Source of the DNA: Desulfobacterales bacterium CG2_30_60_27
GTDB taxonomy: Bacteria; Desulfobacterota; Desulfobulbia; Desulfobulbales; CG2-30-60-27
Assembly: GCA_001873115.1 (NCBI GenBank)
Contig: MNYK01000050.1
Span: forward strand, 1-49,075
DNA: 49,075 bases
Direction of reading: 5' to 3'
This document shows, piece by piece, positions 17,583 through 26,025 of the stretch; position 1 is the stretch's first letter; each line of letters starts with the position of its first letter. The translations under genes and the position numbers were made by a program. The notes under the pieces were generated by a model. That model was given only the letters and a program-made list of their open reading frames with translations, was not told the DNA's origin and did not search any database.

Positions 17583-17600
17583 AATGAATGACCATTCATT
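17583..17600. promoter_or_regulatory. Palindromic operator-like site before the nuo promoter
   Basis: AATGAATG-AC-CATTCATT is a perfect 8+8 bp inverted repeat ending five bases upstream of the nuo -35 box. The TGAATGA/TCATTCA pattern resembles operators of FadR-like TetR-family regulators known from Bacillus. No TetR-type gene lies in the window, so the binding protein is unknown. Confidence 0.55.
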
Positions 17601-17605
17601 ACTGC

Positions 17606-17634
17606 TTGACATCGGTTCTGGAATGCGTTATTTA
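17606..17634 (+). promoter_or_regulatory. Putative promoter of the nuo operon
   Basis: A perfect TTGACA (17606-17611) is followed after 17 bp by TATTTA (17629-17634), a weak -10. It lies about 60 bp before the nuoA start in the only gap between mpl and nuoA. Confidence 0.5.
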
Positions 17635-17694
17635 GCACCGACTTAAACATTTCAGAACCGCCAGACACGACATACCCGCAAGGAGTACCTACCC

Positions 17695-18096
17695 GTGGCT
17701 GAACAATCCGTAATGGATCTTCTCTATGTTGCGGCTTTCTTTCTTGGCGGCCTGGGCTTTGCCGCCGGCCCCTTCATCCTCGCCTTCTTTCTAGCGCCCC
17801 GTAAAACCCGGAATTGCATCCACAAAACTTCCCAGTCCATCGAATGCGGCATGGTGCCGATCGGCGAGGCTTGGATCCGTTTTGGCATTGTCTACTATCT
17901 CTACGCCCTGATCTTTCTCGCCTTTGACGTGGACGTGCTCTTTCTCTTCCCCGTGGCCATGACCTACAACAAGAATGGCGGATTGCGGGATTTCGTCGAA
18001 CTTACGATCTTTGTCGGCATCCTGTCACTGGCGGTCGCCTACGCCTGGCAAAAGGGAGTATTCCGGTGGGAAAGGAAAATCTACAAGACGCGATAG
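17695..18096 (+). CDS. nuoA: Complex I subunit NuoA
   Basis: NuoA is the small membrane subunit at the junction of the peripheral and membrane arms of complex I. The 133-residue product has three membrane helices ([59 protein letters not shown]). It carries the family signature [16 protein letters not shown] with the conformation-sensitive cysteine. The start is GTG at 17695-17697 with AAGGAG upstream. It is the first gene of the nuo operon and overlaps nuoB by 31 bp. Confidence 0.96.
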   Translation: MAEQSVMDLLYVAAFFLGGLGFAAGPFILAFFLAPRKTRNCIHKTSQSIECGMVPIGEAWIRFGIVYYLYALIFLAFDVDVLFLFPVAMTYNKNGGLRDFVELTIFVGILSLAVAYAWQKGVFRWERKIYKTR

Positions 18097-18563
18097 TCCA
18101 GTTTGCCCCGTTGGACAAACTGCTCGGCCTTGGTCGGGCCAATTCCTTATGGCCCATGACCTTTGGCCTGGCCTGCTGCGCCATCGAGATGATGGCCACC
18201 GGCGCCTCCCGCTTCGATCTGGCCCGCTTCGGGGCCGAGGTCTTCCGGCCGTCGCCCCGGCAGTGTGACGTCATGATCGTCGCCGGCACCATCAGCCGTA
18301 AGATGGCCCCGGCCGTGCAGACCCTGTATGACCAGATGCCTGAACCGAAGTGGGTGATCGCCATGGGCAACTGCGCCATCTCCGGCGGCCCCTTCGTCTT
18401 CAAGGGCCAGTACGGCATCATCGAGGGCGCCGACAAACTCTTCCCGGTTGACGTCTATATCCCGGGCTGCCCGCCACGGCCGGAGGCACTCATCGAGGGC
18501 ATCCTGGAACTGGAAGAAAAGATAACCGGTTCAAGGCGATGGCCCCGGGTGGAGGCCGGCTGA
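18066..18563 (+). CDS. nuoB: Complex I subunit NuoB (cluster N2)
   Basis: NuoB carries the terminal 4Fe-4S cluster N2 that passes electrons to quinone. The 165-residue product has the tandem cysteines of [11 protein letters not shown], then MGNCAISGG and [15 protein letters not shown], which together supply the four N2 ligands. The start is GTG at 18066-18068, inside nuoA, with AGGGAG upstream. The C-terminus overlaps the open region before nuoC. All ligands are intact, so it should be functional. Confidence 0.96.
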   Translation: MGKENLQDAIVQFAPLDKLLGLGRANSLWPMTFGLACCAIEMMATGASRFDLARFGAEVFRPSPRQCDVMIVAGTISRKMAPAVQTLYDQMPEPKWVIAMGNCAISGGPFVFKGQYGIIEGADKLFPVDVYIPGCPPRPEALIEGILELEEKITGSRRWPRVEAG

Positions 18564-18565
18564 CC

Positions 18566-19006
18566 ATGATCTCCCAGGAACTAAAAAACGCGCTGGCCAA
18601 GCTGGCCGTAAACGAGGCCGTGGTCCCCGATTTCAAGGACAAAGGCTTTCACTTGGACGTGGCGGTGGCCCCGGACGCGGTGGCCCCGGCCGCCGAGGTC
18701 ATGAACCTGGCAGGATTTTTTCTTGAGGCCATTACCGGCGTCGACTGGCTGGCCGAGGGGCAGATGGAGGTGGTCTACGATTACAACCACAGTATTTCCC
18801 CTGGTCGCGTCGTGATCCGCGCCCGGGTCTCCCGCGCCACCCCCGAGCTGCCGACAATCTCTGCCATTTACCCCGGCGCCCTCTGGCATGAACGGGAGAC
18901 CCACGACTTCTTCGGCATTGTCTTCACCGGGCACCCGGATCTCAAGCCGCTGCTGTTACCCGAGGATGCCGATTTTCACCCCCTGCGGAAGGATTACACC
19001 TCATGA
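18566..19006 (+). CDS. nuoC: Complex I subunit NuoC
   Basis: NuoC is the 30-kDa peripheral-arm subunit, separate from NuoD here rather than fused as in some proteobacteria. The 146-residue product shows the conserved GVDWLAEGQMEVVYDYNH, ALWHERETHDFFGIVFTGHP and LKPLLLPEDADFHPLRKDY blocks. The ATG at 18566-18568 has GGAGG upstream; a start nine codons earlier would overlap nuoB. Its stop overlaps the nuoD ATG by 4 bp. Confidence 0.94.
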   Translation: MISQELKNALAKLAVNEAVVPDFKDKGFHLDVAVAPDAVAPAAEVMNLAGFFLEAITGVDWLAEGQMEVVYDYNHSISPGRVVIRARVSRATPELPTISAIYPGALWHERETHDFFGIVFTGHPDLKPLLLPEDADFHPLRKDYTS

Positions 19007-20121
19007 GCGTCTTGGCACAGTGCGACTCCAAGGAAACCTTCGTCCTCAACCTGGGGCCGCAGCACCCGGCCACCCACGGGGTACTCCGGGTGAAACTCAC
19101 CATGGACGGCGAGTATATCCGCCAAGCCGAACCGGTGTTGGGATACATCCACCGCATGCACGAGAAGATGGGCGAGAACCGGACCTGGGCCCAGTTCATG
19201 CCAAATACCGGTCGCCTCGACTACCTGTCGGCCCTGTCTTACAACCACGGTTACGTGCTGGCCGTGGAACGGGCCGCCGCCATCGAGGTGCCGGAGCGGG
19301 CCGAGTACATTCGGGTCATCACCGTTGAACTGAACCGCATCTCATCCCACCTGGTCTGGTTCGGCGCCTTTATCCTCGATCTGGGCGGGTTCACCCCGCT
19401 GCTCTATGCCTTTGACGACCGCGAGATCATCCTCGACCTGCTGCAGGCGGTGACCGGTTCGCGGCTCACCTACTGTTACTTCCGCTTCGGCGGCGTATAC
19501 AACGACATCGAACCCGACTTCATTACCGGCACCCTGGCCTTCATCAAACGGCTGCGCGCCCGGATGCCCATGTACCACAACCTGGTGACCAAGAACATCA
19601 TCCTCGTCAAACGTCTGAAGGACATCGGTTTTGTGCCGGCCGAAATGTGCCGTAAATACGGGGCCACCGGCCCGGTGCTGCGCGGCGCCGGGGTGGCCTA
19701 TGACGTCCGCCGGGCCGAACCCTACTCGGTCTATCCGGAGCTGGACTTCGACATTCCGACCCACCCGGAAGGCGACTCCATGGCCCGCTACCTGGTGCGC
19801 ATGGACGAGATCGAGCAGTCGATGCGGATCATCGAACAGGCCTGCACCAAGCTACCGAACGGCCCGGTGATGGCTGAAAAGGCCCCCAAAATCATCAAAC
19901 CCGCCAAGGGCGATTATTACGCCGCCGTGGAGGCGGCCCGGGGCTCCTTCGGCGTGCGGCTGGTAAGCGACGGCACCAACACACCCTACCGCCTGAAGCT
20001 GCGGTCGCCCTCCTATTCCAACCTGAGCCTGTTCGGCGAGGCCAGCCGCGGCATGCTGCTTCCCGACGCCCTGGCCCTCATGGGCAGCCTGGATCTGGTT
20101 ATTCCCGAGATCGACAGGTAA
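19003..20121 (+). CDS. nuoD: Complex I subunit NuoD
   Basis: NuoD is the 49-kDa subunit, related to the NiFe-hydrogenase large subunit, and forms most of the quinone pocket beside NuoB. The 372-residue product begins with the LNLGPQHPATHGVLRV histidine loop that contacts the quinone headgroup. Further blocks are LGYIHRMHEKMGENRTW, RISSHLVWFGAFILDLG, MCRKYGATGPVLRG and the C-terminal LVIPEIDR. The hydrogenase NiFe cysteines are absent, as expected. It overlaps nuoC by 4 bp and is followed 13 bp later by nuoH, with AAAGGAG between. Confidence 0.97.
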   Translation: MSVLAQCDSKETFVLNLGPQHPATHGVLRVKLTMDGEYIRQAEPVLGYIHRMHEKMGENRTWAQFMPNTGRLDYLSALSYNHGYVLAVERAAAIEVPERAEYIRVITVELNRISSHLVWFGAFILDLGGFTPLLYAFDDREIILDLLQAVTGSRLTYCYFRFGGVYNDIEPDFITGTLAFIKRLRARMPMYHNLVTKNIILVKRLKDIGFVPAEMCRKYGATGPVLRGAGVAYDVRRAEPYSVYPELDFDIPTHPEGDSMARYLVRMDEIEQSMRIIEQACTKLPNGPVMAEKAPKIIKPAKGDYYAAVEAARGSFGVRLVSDGTNTPYRLKLRSPSYSNLSLFGEASRGMLLPDALALMGSLDLVIPEIDR

Positions 20122-20134
20122 AGGAGCCATTGCC

Positions 20135-21142
20135 ATGAATCCGCCTAGCGAGCCCATCCGCCTCCTTGCCTTCCTGATCGGCCTGATCATTTTCGCCGCC
20201 CTGAATGCCGCCTATCTCGTGTGGCTGGAGCGCAAGGTGGCCGGCCATGTGCAACGCCGTATCGGTCCAAAGGAGGTGGGACCCTTCGGACTCCTGCAGC
20301 CATTGGTGGATGGCATCAAGCTCATGACCAAACAGATCCTCGTCCCGGACCATATCGATCCGATCCTCTTCCGCATCGCGCCACCGCTGTTGCTCATCCC
20401 GGCGGTCATGAGCTTTGTCACCATCCCCTTTTCCGAGACCCTGGTGGCCCGCGACATCAATCTCGGCCTGCTCATGATCTTCGCCTTTGCCTCGATCAAT
20501 GTCCTGGGCATCCTCCTGGGCGGCTGGGGCTCCAACAACAAGTACGCGGTGATCGCGGCCGCCCGTGGCGTGTCCCAGAACGTCGCCTACGAAATCCCCA
20601 TGCTGATCACGGTGATCACCATGGTGATGATCACCCACACCCTGAATTTGAACGAGATCGTCCGCCAGCAGGCCGGCGGCATCTTTAACTGGTATATCTT
20701 CCGCTGGTCCGCCAACCCGCTCATGCTGGTTTCCTTTCTCATCTTCTTCACGTGCTCCATGGCCGAGACCAACCGGGCGCCCTTTGACTTGGGCGAGGCG
20801 GAAAGCGAGCTGGTGGCCGGCTACCACACCGAATATTCCGGCATGGGCTTCGGCCTCTTCTTCATGGGCGAGTATGCCAACATCGTTATCGGCTGCTCGC
20901 TGGCCACCCTGCTCTTCCTGGGCGGCTGGCAGTGCCCCTTCGGCCTCTGGCCCGGGGTGCACTGGTTCCTGATCAAGCTTTACCTCTTAATCTTTACCGT
21001 GATCCTCATCCGCTGGACCTTTCCGCGCACCACGATCTACGGCCTGCTGAACCTGTCGTGGAAGATCCTGATTCCATTCGCCCTGTTCAACCTGATCCTC
21101 ACCGGCGCCATGCTGAAAATCTGGCCACTGATCTTTCCCTAA
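20135..21142 (+). CDS. nuoH: Complex I subunit NuoH
   Basis: NuoH is the membrane subunit that closes the quinone chamber and starts the proton path. The 335-residue protein has about eight helices. Signatures are ERKVAGHVQRRIGPKEVGPF, LLQPLVDGIKLMTKQ, the glutamate-rich loop AETNRAPFDLGEAESELVAG and YHTEYSGMGFGLFFMGEY. Its context directly after nuoD, without nuoG, supports a complex I lacking the NADH-side N-module. Confidence 0.97.
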   Translation: MNPPSEPIRLLAFLIGLIIFAALNAAYLVWLERKVAGHVQRRIGPKEVGPFGLLQPLVDGIKLMTKQILVPDHIDPILFRIAPPLLLIPAVMSFVTIPFSETLVARDINLGLLMIFAFASINVLGILLGGWGSNNKYAVIAAARGVSQNVAYEIPMLITVITMVMITHTLNLNEIVRQQAGGIFNWYIFRWSANPLMLVSFLIFFTCSMAETNRAPFDLGEAESELVAGYHTEYSGMGFGLFFMGEYANIVIGCSLATLLFLGGWQCPFGLWPGVHWFLIKLYLLIFTVILIRWTFPRTTIYGLLNLSWKILIPFALFNLILTGAMLKIWPLIFP

Positions 21143-21157
21143 GGACGACGAAGAGCC

Positions 21158-21598
21158 ATGAGCGGTTATTTCGCAGAGATCTTCTCCGGCACCAAGAGTC
21201 TGGCCATCGGTATGGGCATTACCTTCAAGTACATGCTTAAACCGGTTGTGACCGTGCAGTATCCGTATGAGACCTTGAAGATGCCGGAGCGCTACCGGGG
21301 CCACATTGAGTTGGTCAAGGACCCGGAGACCGGCGAGGCCAAGTGCATCGTCTGCGGCATGTGCCAGCGCGCCTGCCCCTCGGGCTGCATCACGGTGGCC
21401 GGTGACAAACGGGAGGGTGAGAAGAAGAAGGTGCTCGGCAAGTACGTGCTGAACTTCACCACCTGCAGTCTCTGCGGCTCCTGTGTTGAGTCCTGCAAAT
21501 CCGGCGCCATTAAATTTTCCAAGGAATACAACCTGGCAAGCACCCGGAAGGAAGATTACATCCTCGACCTTCTGCAACGATTGAAGGAACAACGCTGA
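21158..21598 (+). CDS. nuoI: Complex I subunit NuoI
   Basis: NuoI is the 8Fe ferredoxin-like subunit with clusters N6a and N6b, which feed electrons to N2. The 146-residue product has two 4Fe-4S motifs, CIVCGMCQRACPSGCI and CSLCGSCVESCKSGAI. In a complex without NuoEFG, this subunit is the likely entry point for an external donor such as ferredoxin. The N-terminal amphipathic segment (FSGTKSLAIGMGITFKYML) sits on the membrane arm. The start is 15 bp after nuoH. Its TGA overlaps the nuoJ ATG by one base. Confidence 0.96.
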   Translation: MSGYFAEIFSGTKSLAIGMGITFKYMLKPVVTVQYPYETLKMPERYRGHIELVKDPETGEAKCIVCGMCQRACPSGCITVAGDKREGEKKKVLGKYVLNFTTCSLCGSCVESCKSGAIKFSKEYNLASTRKEDYILDLLQRLKEQR

Positions 21599-22128
21599 TG
21601 ACGAGCCTGTTTTCACCAGAGGGTCTGATTGGGCTGCTTTTTCTGGTTTTGCTTGGCATAACCGCTTGCGGGGCGCTCATCGCGGTCACCGCCGGCCGCC
21701 TCATCCGCAGCGTGGCGGGACTGCTTCTCTGCCTGATCGGCGTGGCCGGCCTCTATTACTTCTTGAACAGCCCCTTCGTGGCTCTCATGCAGCTCTTGAT
21801 TTATGTGGGCGCGGTGGGCGTGGTCATTGCCTTCGCGGTCATGCTGGCCGAGCCCAATCCCGAGAAACAGCCATCCCGCGGCCGCAACCCCTTAACCGGC
21901 GCCCTGGGCTTTCTGACCAGCGGCGTGGCCTTTACCGGCCTCGCTGTCCTGGGGCTGACCACCACCTGGCGCCGCCACGTGGGGCCGCCGCCGGACGGGG
22001 GCATGGCCGCCATCGGCCAGTCGCTGCTCACTACCTACAGCATGGTCTTTGAACTGATCTCCATTGTCCTGCTGGTCGCCATCATCGGCTCGCTGGTTCT
22101 GGCCCGGGCCGGTCGGGAGAAGCCATGA
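21598..22128 (+). CDS. nuoJ: Complex I subunit NuoJ
   Basis: NuoJ is a membrane subunit next to NuoK in the central proton-conducting axis. The 176-residue product has five helices, including LIRSVAGLLLCLIGVAGLYY and FVALMQLLIYVGAVGVVIAF, the latter matching the conserved pi-bulge helix with its YVGAV motif. The last helix ends in LVLARAGREKP. It overlaps nuoI by 1 bp and nuoK by 4 bp. Confidence 0.94.
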   Translation: MTSLFSPEGLIGLLFLVLLGITACGALIAVTAGRLIRSVAGLLLCLIGVAGLYYFLNSPFVALMQLLIYVGAVGVVIAFAVMLAEPNPEKQPSRGRNPLTGALGFLTSGVAFTGLAVLGLTTTWRRHVGPPPDGGMAAIGQSLLTTYSMVFELISIVLLVAIIGSLVLARAGREKP

Positions 22129-22451
22129 CCTTACTCACCCTGCATACCAGCCTGAGCACCTACCTGGTGATCGCCGCCTTTTTGTTTGCCATCGGCCTTT
22201 ACGGCATGGTCCAGAGGCGGACGCTTATCGGCATGCTGATCTCGGCGGAACTGATCATGGCCGGCGCCTCGGTGAATTTCATGGCCTTCAACCGCTTTCT
22301 GGCCCCGAACCCCACGGTGGGCCAGATCTTCACCCTGTTCATCATGGGCATCGCCGCGGCCGAGGCGGCCATCACCCTGTCCATCGTGCTTGCGGTCTAT
22401 CGGAATTACCGGTCCATCGACACGGAAGACGTCACCGACCTGCACGGGTAA
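22125..22451 (+). CDS. nuoK: Complex I subunit NuoK
   Basis: NuoK is a three-helix membrane subunit homologous to MrpC, with glutamates central to proton transfer. The 108-residue product shows MLISAELIMAGASVNFMAFN, with the first key glutamate, and the second in IAAAEAAITLSIVLAVYRNY. The N-terminus is slightly extended. It overlaps nuoJ by 4 bp. Confidence 0.96.
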   Translation: MTLLTLHTSLSTYLVIAAFLFAIGLYGMVQRRTLIGMLISAELIMAGASVNFMAFNRFLAPNPTVGQIFTLFIMGIAAAEAAITLSIVLAVYRNYRSIDTEDVTDLHG

Positions 22452-22469
22452 AGAAAAGGATACGGAAGA

Positions 22470-23942
22470 ATGGTCATAGAATCCGCCAAACCATTGATTG
22501 CCCTGCTTGCCCCGGTGGCCGGCGCTCTCCTGGTCATGCTGTCCAGGAAGACGCCCAACCTGCGCGAGACCTGGTCGTTTCTCGCCTCGGCATTCATGTT
22601 CGGGGTCATTGTCTCCATGGTGCCCAACGTGCTGGGTGGCGCCACCCTGCATTACACCCTGTTCAACCTGCTGCCGCATCTTTCCATCAGCCTGCGGGCG
22701 GACGCCTTTTCCATGGTCTTCGCCCTGGTAGCCTCCTTCCTCTGGATGGTGGCTGTCTTTTATTCCATGGGCTATATGCGGGGCCTGGCGGAGCACGCCC
22801 AGACCCGCTTCAATGCCGCCTTCGCCCTGGCCCTGTTCGGCGCCATCGGCGTGGCCTTTGCCGACAACTTCCTCACCCTCTACCTGTTCTACGAGGTGGT
22901 GAGCGTCGTCACCTATCCGCTGGTCGCCCACCATCAGGACACGGAGGGCTATGAAAGCGGCAAAAAGTATATCCTCTACCTGACCACCACCGCCAAGGGC
23001 CTGGTTCTGCCGGCCATGATCCTCATTTACGTACTCACTGGCTCCCTGGATTTCGCCAACAACGTCAGCACCGGCATTCTGCCGGCCGGCCTGAACCACA
23101 CCCTGGTTACGGTTCTCTATATCTTCTGCCTGCTGGGTTTTGCCAAGAACGGCATCATGCCGCTTCATCACTGGCTGCCTTCGGCAATGGTCGCCCCCAC
23201 CCCGGTTTCGGCCCTCTTACACGCGGTGGCCGTCGTCAAGGTCGGCGTCTTCTCCACCACCCGGGTCATGCTCTATGTCTTCGGGGTGAACACCATGGAC
23301 GCCCTTAACCTGGGCATCCCCACCGCCTATTTCGTTTCCTTCACCGTCATCGTCGCCTCGGTAATCGCCCTGTCCAAGGACAACCTGAAAGCGCGGCTCG
23401 CCTATTCCACGATAAGCCAGCTATCCTACATCATTCTCGGGGTGGCCCTCCTTACCCCGTCCGGCATCCAGGGCGGCCTTGTCCATATCGCCAATCACGC
23501 CTTCTCCAAGATCACCCTCTTCTTCTGCGCCGGCGCCATTTACGTGGCCTGCCGCAAGAAAGATATCAGCGAGATGAGCGGCCTGGGCCGCAGCATGCCC
23601 TTCACCTTCGCCGCCTTTGCCATCGCCTCGCTCTCCATGATCGGCGCGCCACCGGTGGCCGGTTTCGTAACCAAATGGTACTTGCTGCTCGGCGCGCTCC
23701 AGGCCCACCAGATCGGCATCATTGTCGTGCTGCTGGGCTCCACCCTCCTGAATGTCGCCTATTTCGCGCCGGTGACCTTCAAGGCCTTCTTCGGCAAAAG
23801 GCCAGCAGGGGAGGACGCCGCGGGCATTCACGAGGCGCCCCTGGCCATGGTCATTCCGCTTATGCTGACGGCGCTCATCTCGGTTCTTCTCGGTATATAT
23901 CCCGACTTTATCATGCAATTTGTTAAGGCGGTGACCGGCTAG
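22470..23942 (+). CDS. MrpD/NuoL-type proton antiporter subunit (first of two)
   Basis: The 490-residue integral membrane protein has about 14 helices and belongs to the proton-translocating antiporter family shared by NuoL/M/N and MrpA/D. Signatures are YLFYEVVSVVTYPLVAHHQD (helix-5 glutamate), GIMPLHHWLPSAMVAPTPVS (helix-7 lysine region and discontinuous helix) and LKARLAYSTISQLSYIILGV (helix-12 lysine). It is shorter than NuoL and lacks NuoL's long lateral helix. It therefore looks more like MrpD, although it sits in the place of nuoL. It starts 18 bp after nuoK with AAAGGA upstream. Confidence 0.85.
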   Translation: MVIESAKPLIALLAPVAGALLVMLSRKTPNLRETWSFLASAFMFGVIVSMVPNVLGGATLHYTLFNLLPHLSISLRADAFSMVFALVASFLWMVAVFYSMGYMRGLAEHAQTRFNAAFALALFGAIGVAFADNFLTLYLFYEVVSVVTYPLVAHHQDTEGYESGKKYILYLTTTAKGLVLPAMILIYVLTGSLDFANNVSTGILPAGLNHTLVTVLYIFCLLGFAKNGIMPLHHWLPSAMVAPTPVSALLHAVAVVKVGVFSTTRVMLYVFGVNTMDALNLGIPTAYFVSFTVIVASVIALSKDNLKARLAYSTISQLSYIILGVALLTPSGIQGGLVHIANHAFSKITLFFCAGAIYVACRKKDISEMSGLGRSMPFTFAAFAIASLSMIGAPPVAGFVTKWYLLLGALQAHQIGIIVVLLGSTLLNVAYFAPVTFKAFFGKRPAGEDAAGIHEAPLAMVIPLMLTALISVLLGIYPDFIMQFVKAVTG

Positions 23943-23966
23943 CTTGCGGCCCGGGAGGTTCTTCCT

Positions 23967-24221
23967 ATGCTCGTCAAATTCATCGATTTTCTGCGGGACC
24001 GGCTCAAGGCAGTCGTCGTTCTGTGTTGCGTGGGACTGGTCTTCCTGGTCCTGTGGGACATCTTCTTCGTCAGCAAGGAACACGCCCACACCTGGGTAGA
24101 ACAGCACATCCCGGCCTTCTGGTCCATCTTCGGCTTTATGGCCTGCGTGCTCATCATCATTATCTCGAAGTGGTTCGGCCATCTGGGGATCATGACCCGC
24201 GAGGACTACTATGATAAATAA
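23967..24221 (+). CDS. Small two-helix membrane protein of the nuo cluster
   Basis: The 84-residue protein has two hydrophobic segments, at about 14-33 (LKAVVVLCCVGLVFLVLWDI) and 50-67 (FWSIFGFMACVLIIIISKWF). The linker between them is histidine-rich (SKEHAHTWVEQH) and the tail is charged (MTREDYYDK). No cofactor motif is present. It lies between two antiporter-like subunits and overlaps the second by 11 bp, so it is almost certainly a structural or assembly partner of this complex. I know no named family. A GGGAGGTTCTT site precedes the ATG. Confidence 0.75.
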   Translation: MLVKFIDFLRDRLKAVVVLCCVGLVFLVLWDIFFVSKEHAHTWVEQHIPAFWSIFGFMACVLIIIISKWFGHLGIMTREDYYDK

Positions 24222-26001
24222 TCTCTGGGTGCATCCCACCCTTGTCCTGCTCATCGGCGCCCTGGTTATGCCCCTGGTGCCGAGGGTGCTGAAGAAACCC
24301 TACCTGCTCCTCGTGCCGGTACTGGCCTTTGTCAGTGTGCTGCACATGACCAACGGCACCTTCGGCGTCGTACCCTTCATGGATTGGGTGCTGACCTTCG
24401 GCCGGGTGGACGGACTGTCCAAGGTGTTTGGCTACATCATGACGCTGATGTGCATCATCGGTACCATTTACGGCCTGCACGTCAAGAACGACTGGGAACA
24501 CATGGTCGCCTGGACCTATGTGGCCGGATCGCTTGGCGTCATCTTCTGCGGCGACTATCTGGTGCTCTTCCTGTTTTGGGAGCTCATGGCCTTCTCCTCG
24601 GTTTTCCTCGTCTGGTTCAGGGGCCGCAAGGAATCGCTCTTCGCCGGTTACCGTTATCTTCTGGTGCACACCGCCGGCGGCCTCATCCTGCTGGCCGGCA
24701 TCGTCCTGCGCTATCAGGCCACCGGCGGCGACATCTCCTTCGGGCCTATCGGGGTGCATAGCCCGTCGCTCTATACCTGGTTCATCATGATCGGCTTCAT
24801 CCTGAACGCCGCGGTGCCGCCCTTCCACGCCTGGCTGCCCGACGCATACGGCGAGGCCACGGTCACCGGCGCTGTCTTCATGTGCGCCTTCACCACCAAA
24901 ACCGCCATCTACGCCCTGGCCCGGGGCTTTGCCGGCATGGAAATTCTCATCCCCCTGGGCGTCTGCATGGCCCTCTACGGCGTGGTCTACGCGGTGCTGG
25001 AAAACGATGCCCGGCGGCTCTTGGCCTACCACATCATCAGCCAGGTGGGCTACATGGTGGCCGGGGTTGGCATCGGCACCCAGATGGCCATCAACGGCGC
25101 CGTGGCCCATGCCTTCGCCCACATCCTCTACAAGGGTCTGCTGTTCATGGGGACCGGTTCGGTGCTCTACATGACCGGCAAGAGTAAATTCAGCGAACTG
25201 GGCGGGCTGTACAAGAAGATGCCCCTGGCCTTTGTCTTTACCCTCATCGGCGGCCTGTCCATCTCCGCCTTCCCCCTGTTCTCCGGCTTCGTCAGCAAGT
25301 CCATGGTGATTTCCGCCGGCTTTGAGGAACACATCTACTGGGCCGGCTTCCTCCTTACCCTGGCCTCGGCCGGAACCTTCCTGCATACCGGCCTGAAGGT
25401 TCCCTACTTCATCTGGTTCGGCAAGAACCACTGCAGCCAGGAAACCTGGGACAAGGCCGCCGATCCGCCCTGGAACATGCTTTTGGGCATGGCCATTGCC
25501 GCCTTCTTCTGCATCTTCATCGGCTCGTACACTCCGTACCTCTATCATATGCTGCCCTATCCCGAGGCCGCGGCGGAATTCCATCCCTATACCACCTATC
25601 ACCTGGCCGAGACCATGCAGATTCTACTGTTCACCGCCCTGGGCTTCTTCCTGCTCATTAAAAAACTCACCCCGGAGCCCACCATCTCCATCGATCTGGA
25701 CTGGTTCTACCGCATGGGCGGCCGCGGCTTCTACTGGCTGGCCAGGAAACCAATCCAGTGGGTGGACAGCGGCGTGAACGAGTTCTACCGCTACCTGGGG
25801 CTTATCCCGCTCATGACCACGGCCCGCTTTGCGAGCTGGTTCGACTGGCACGGTATCGACGGGGCAGTGGACGGCGCCGCCACTGGCATGCGCAACCTGG
25901 GCGGCTTTCTCAGGCGGATGCAGAGCGGCCAACTCCAATACACCATTTTTTACGCCGTTACCATTCTGGCGCTATTTCTGGCCGCCTACGTCCTGGCCTA
26001 A
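24211..26001 (+). CDS. MrpD/NuoL-type antiporter subunit with long C-terminal extension (second)
   Basis: The 596-residue membrane protein has the antiporter core: LFLFWELMAFSSVFLVWFRG (helix-5 glutamate), AAVPPFHAWLPDAYGEATVT, and DARRLLAYHIISQVGYMVAG with the helix-12 lysine position. Beyond about residue 470 a long tail continues: two more helices (MQILLFTALGFFLLIKKLTP and near the end IFYAVTILALFLAAYVLA) with an amphipathic stretch between. This may serve the linking role of the NuoL lateral helix. Together with the 22470 gene it replaces canonical NuoL. It overlaps the small membrane protein by 11 bp and precedes nuoM by 24 bp. Confidence 0.85.
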   Translation: MINNLWVHPTLVLLIGALVMPLVPRVLKKPYLLLVPVLAFVSVLHMTNGTFGVVPFMDWVLTFGRVDGLSKVFGYIMTLMCIIGTIYGLHVKNDWEHMVAWTYVAGSLGVIFCGDYLVLFLFWELMAFSSVFLVWFRGRKESLFAGYRYLLVHTAGGLILLAGIVLRYQATGGDISFGPIGVHSPSLYTWFIMIGFILNAAVPPFHAWLPDAYGEATVTGAVFMCAFTTKTAIYALARGFAGMEILIPLGVCMALYGVVYAVLENDARRLLAYHIISQVGYMVAGVGIGTQMAINGAVAHAFAHILYKGLLFMGTGSVLYMTGKSKFSELGGLYKKMPLAFVFTLIGGLSISAFPLFSGFVSKSMVISAGFEEHIYWAGFLLTLASAGTFLHTGLKVPYFIWFGKNHCSQETWDKAADPPWNMLLGMAIAAFFCIFIGSYTPYLYHMLPYPEAAAEFHPYTTYHLAETMQILLFTALGFFLLIKKLTPEPTISIDLDWFYRMGGRGFYWLARKPIQWVDSGVNEFYRYLGLIPLMTTARFASWFDWHGIDGAVDGAATGMRNLGGFLRRMQSGQLQYTIFYAVTILALFLAAYVLA

Positions 26002-26025
26002 CCTGAGAGGAAAAAGGCATCTGAC

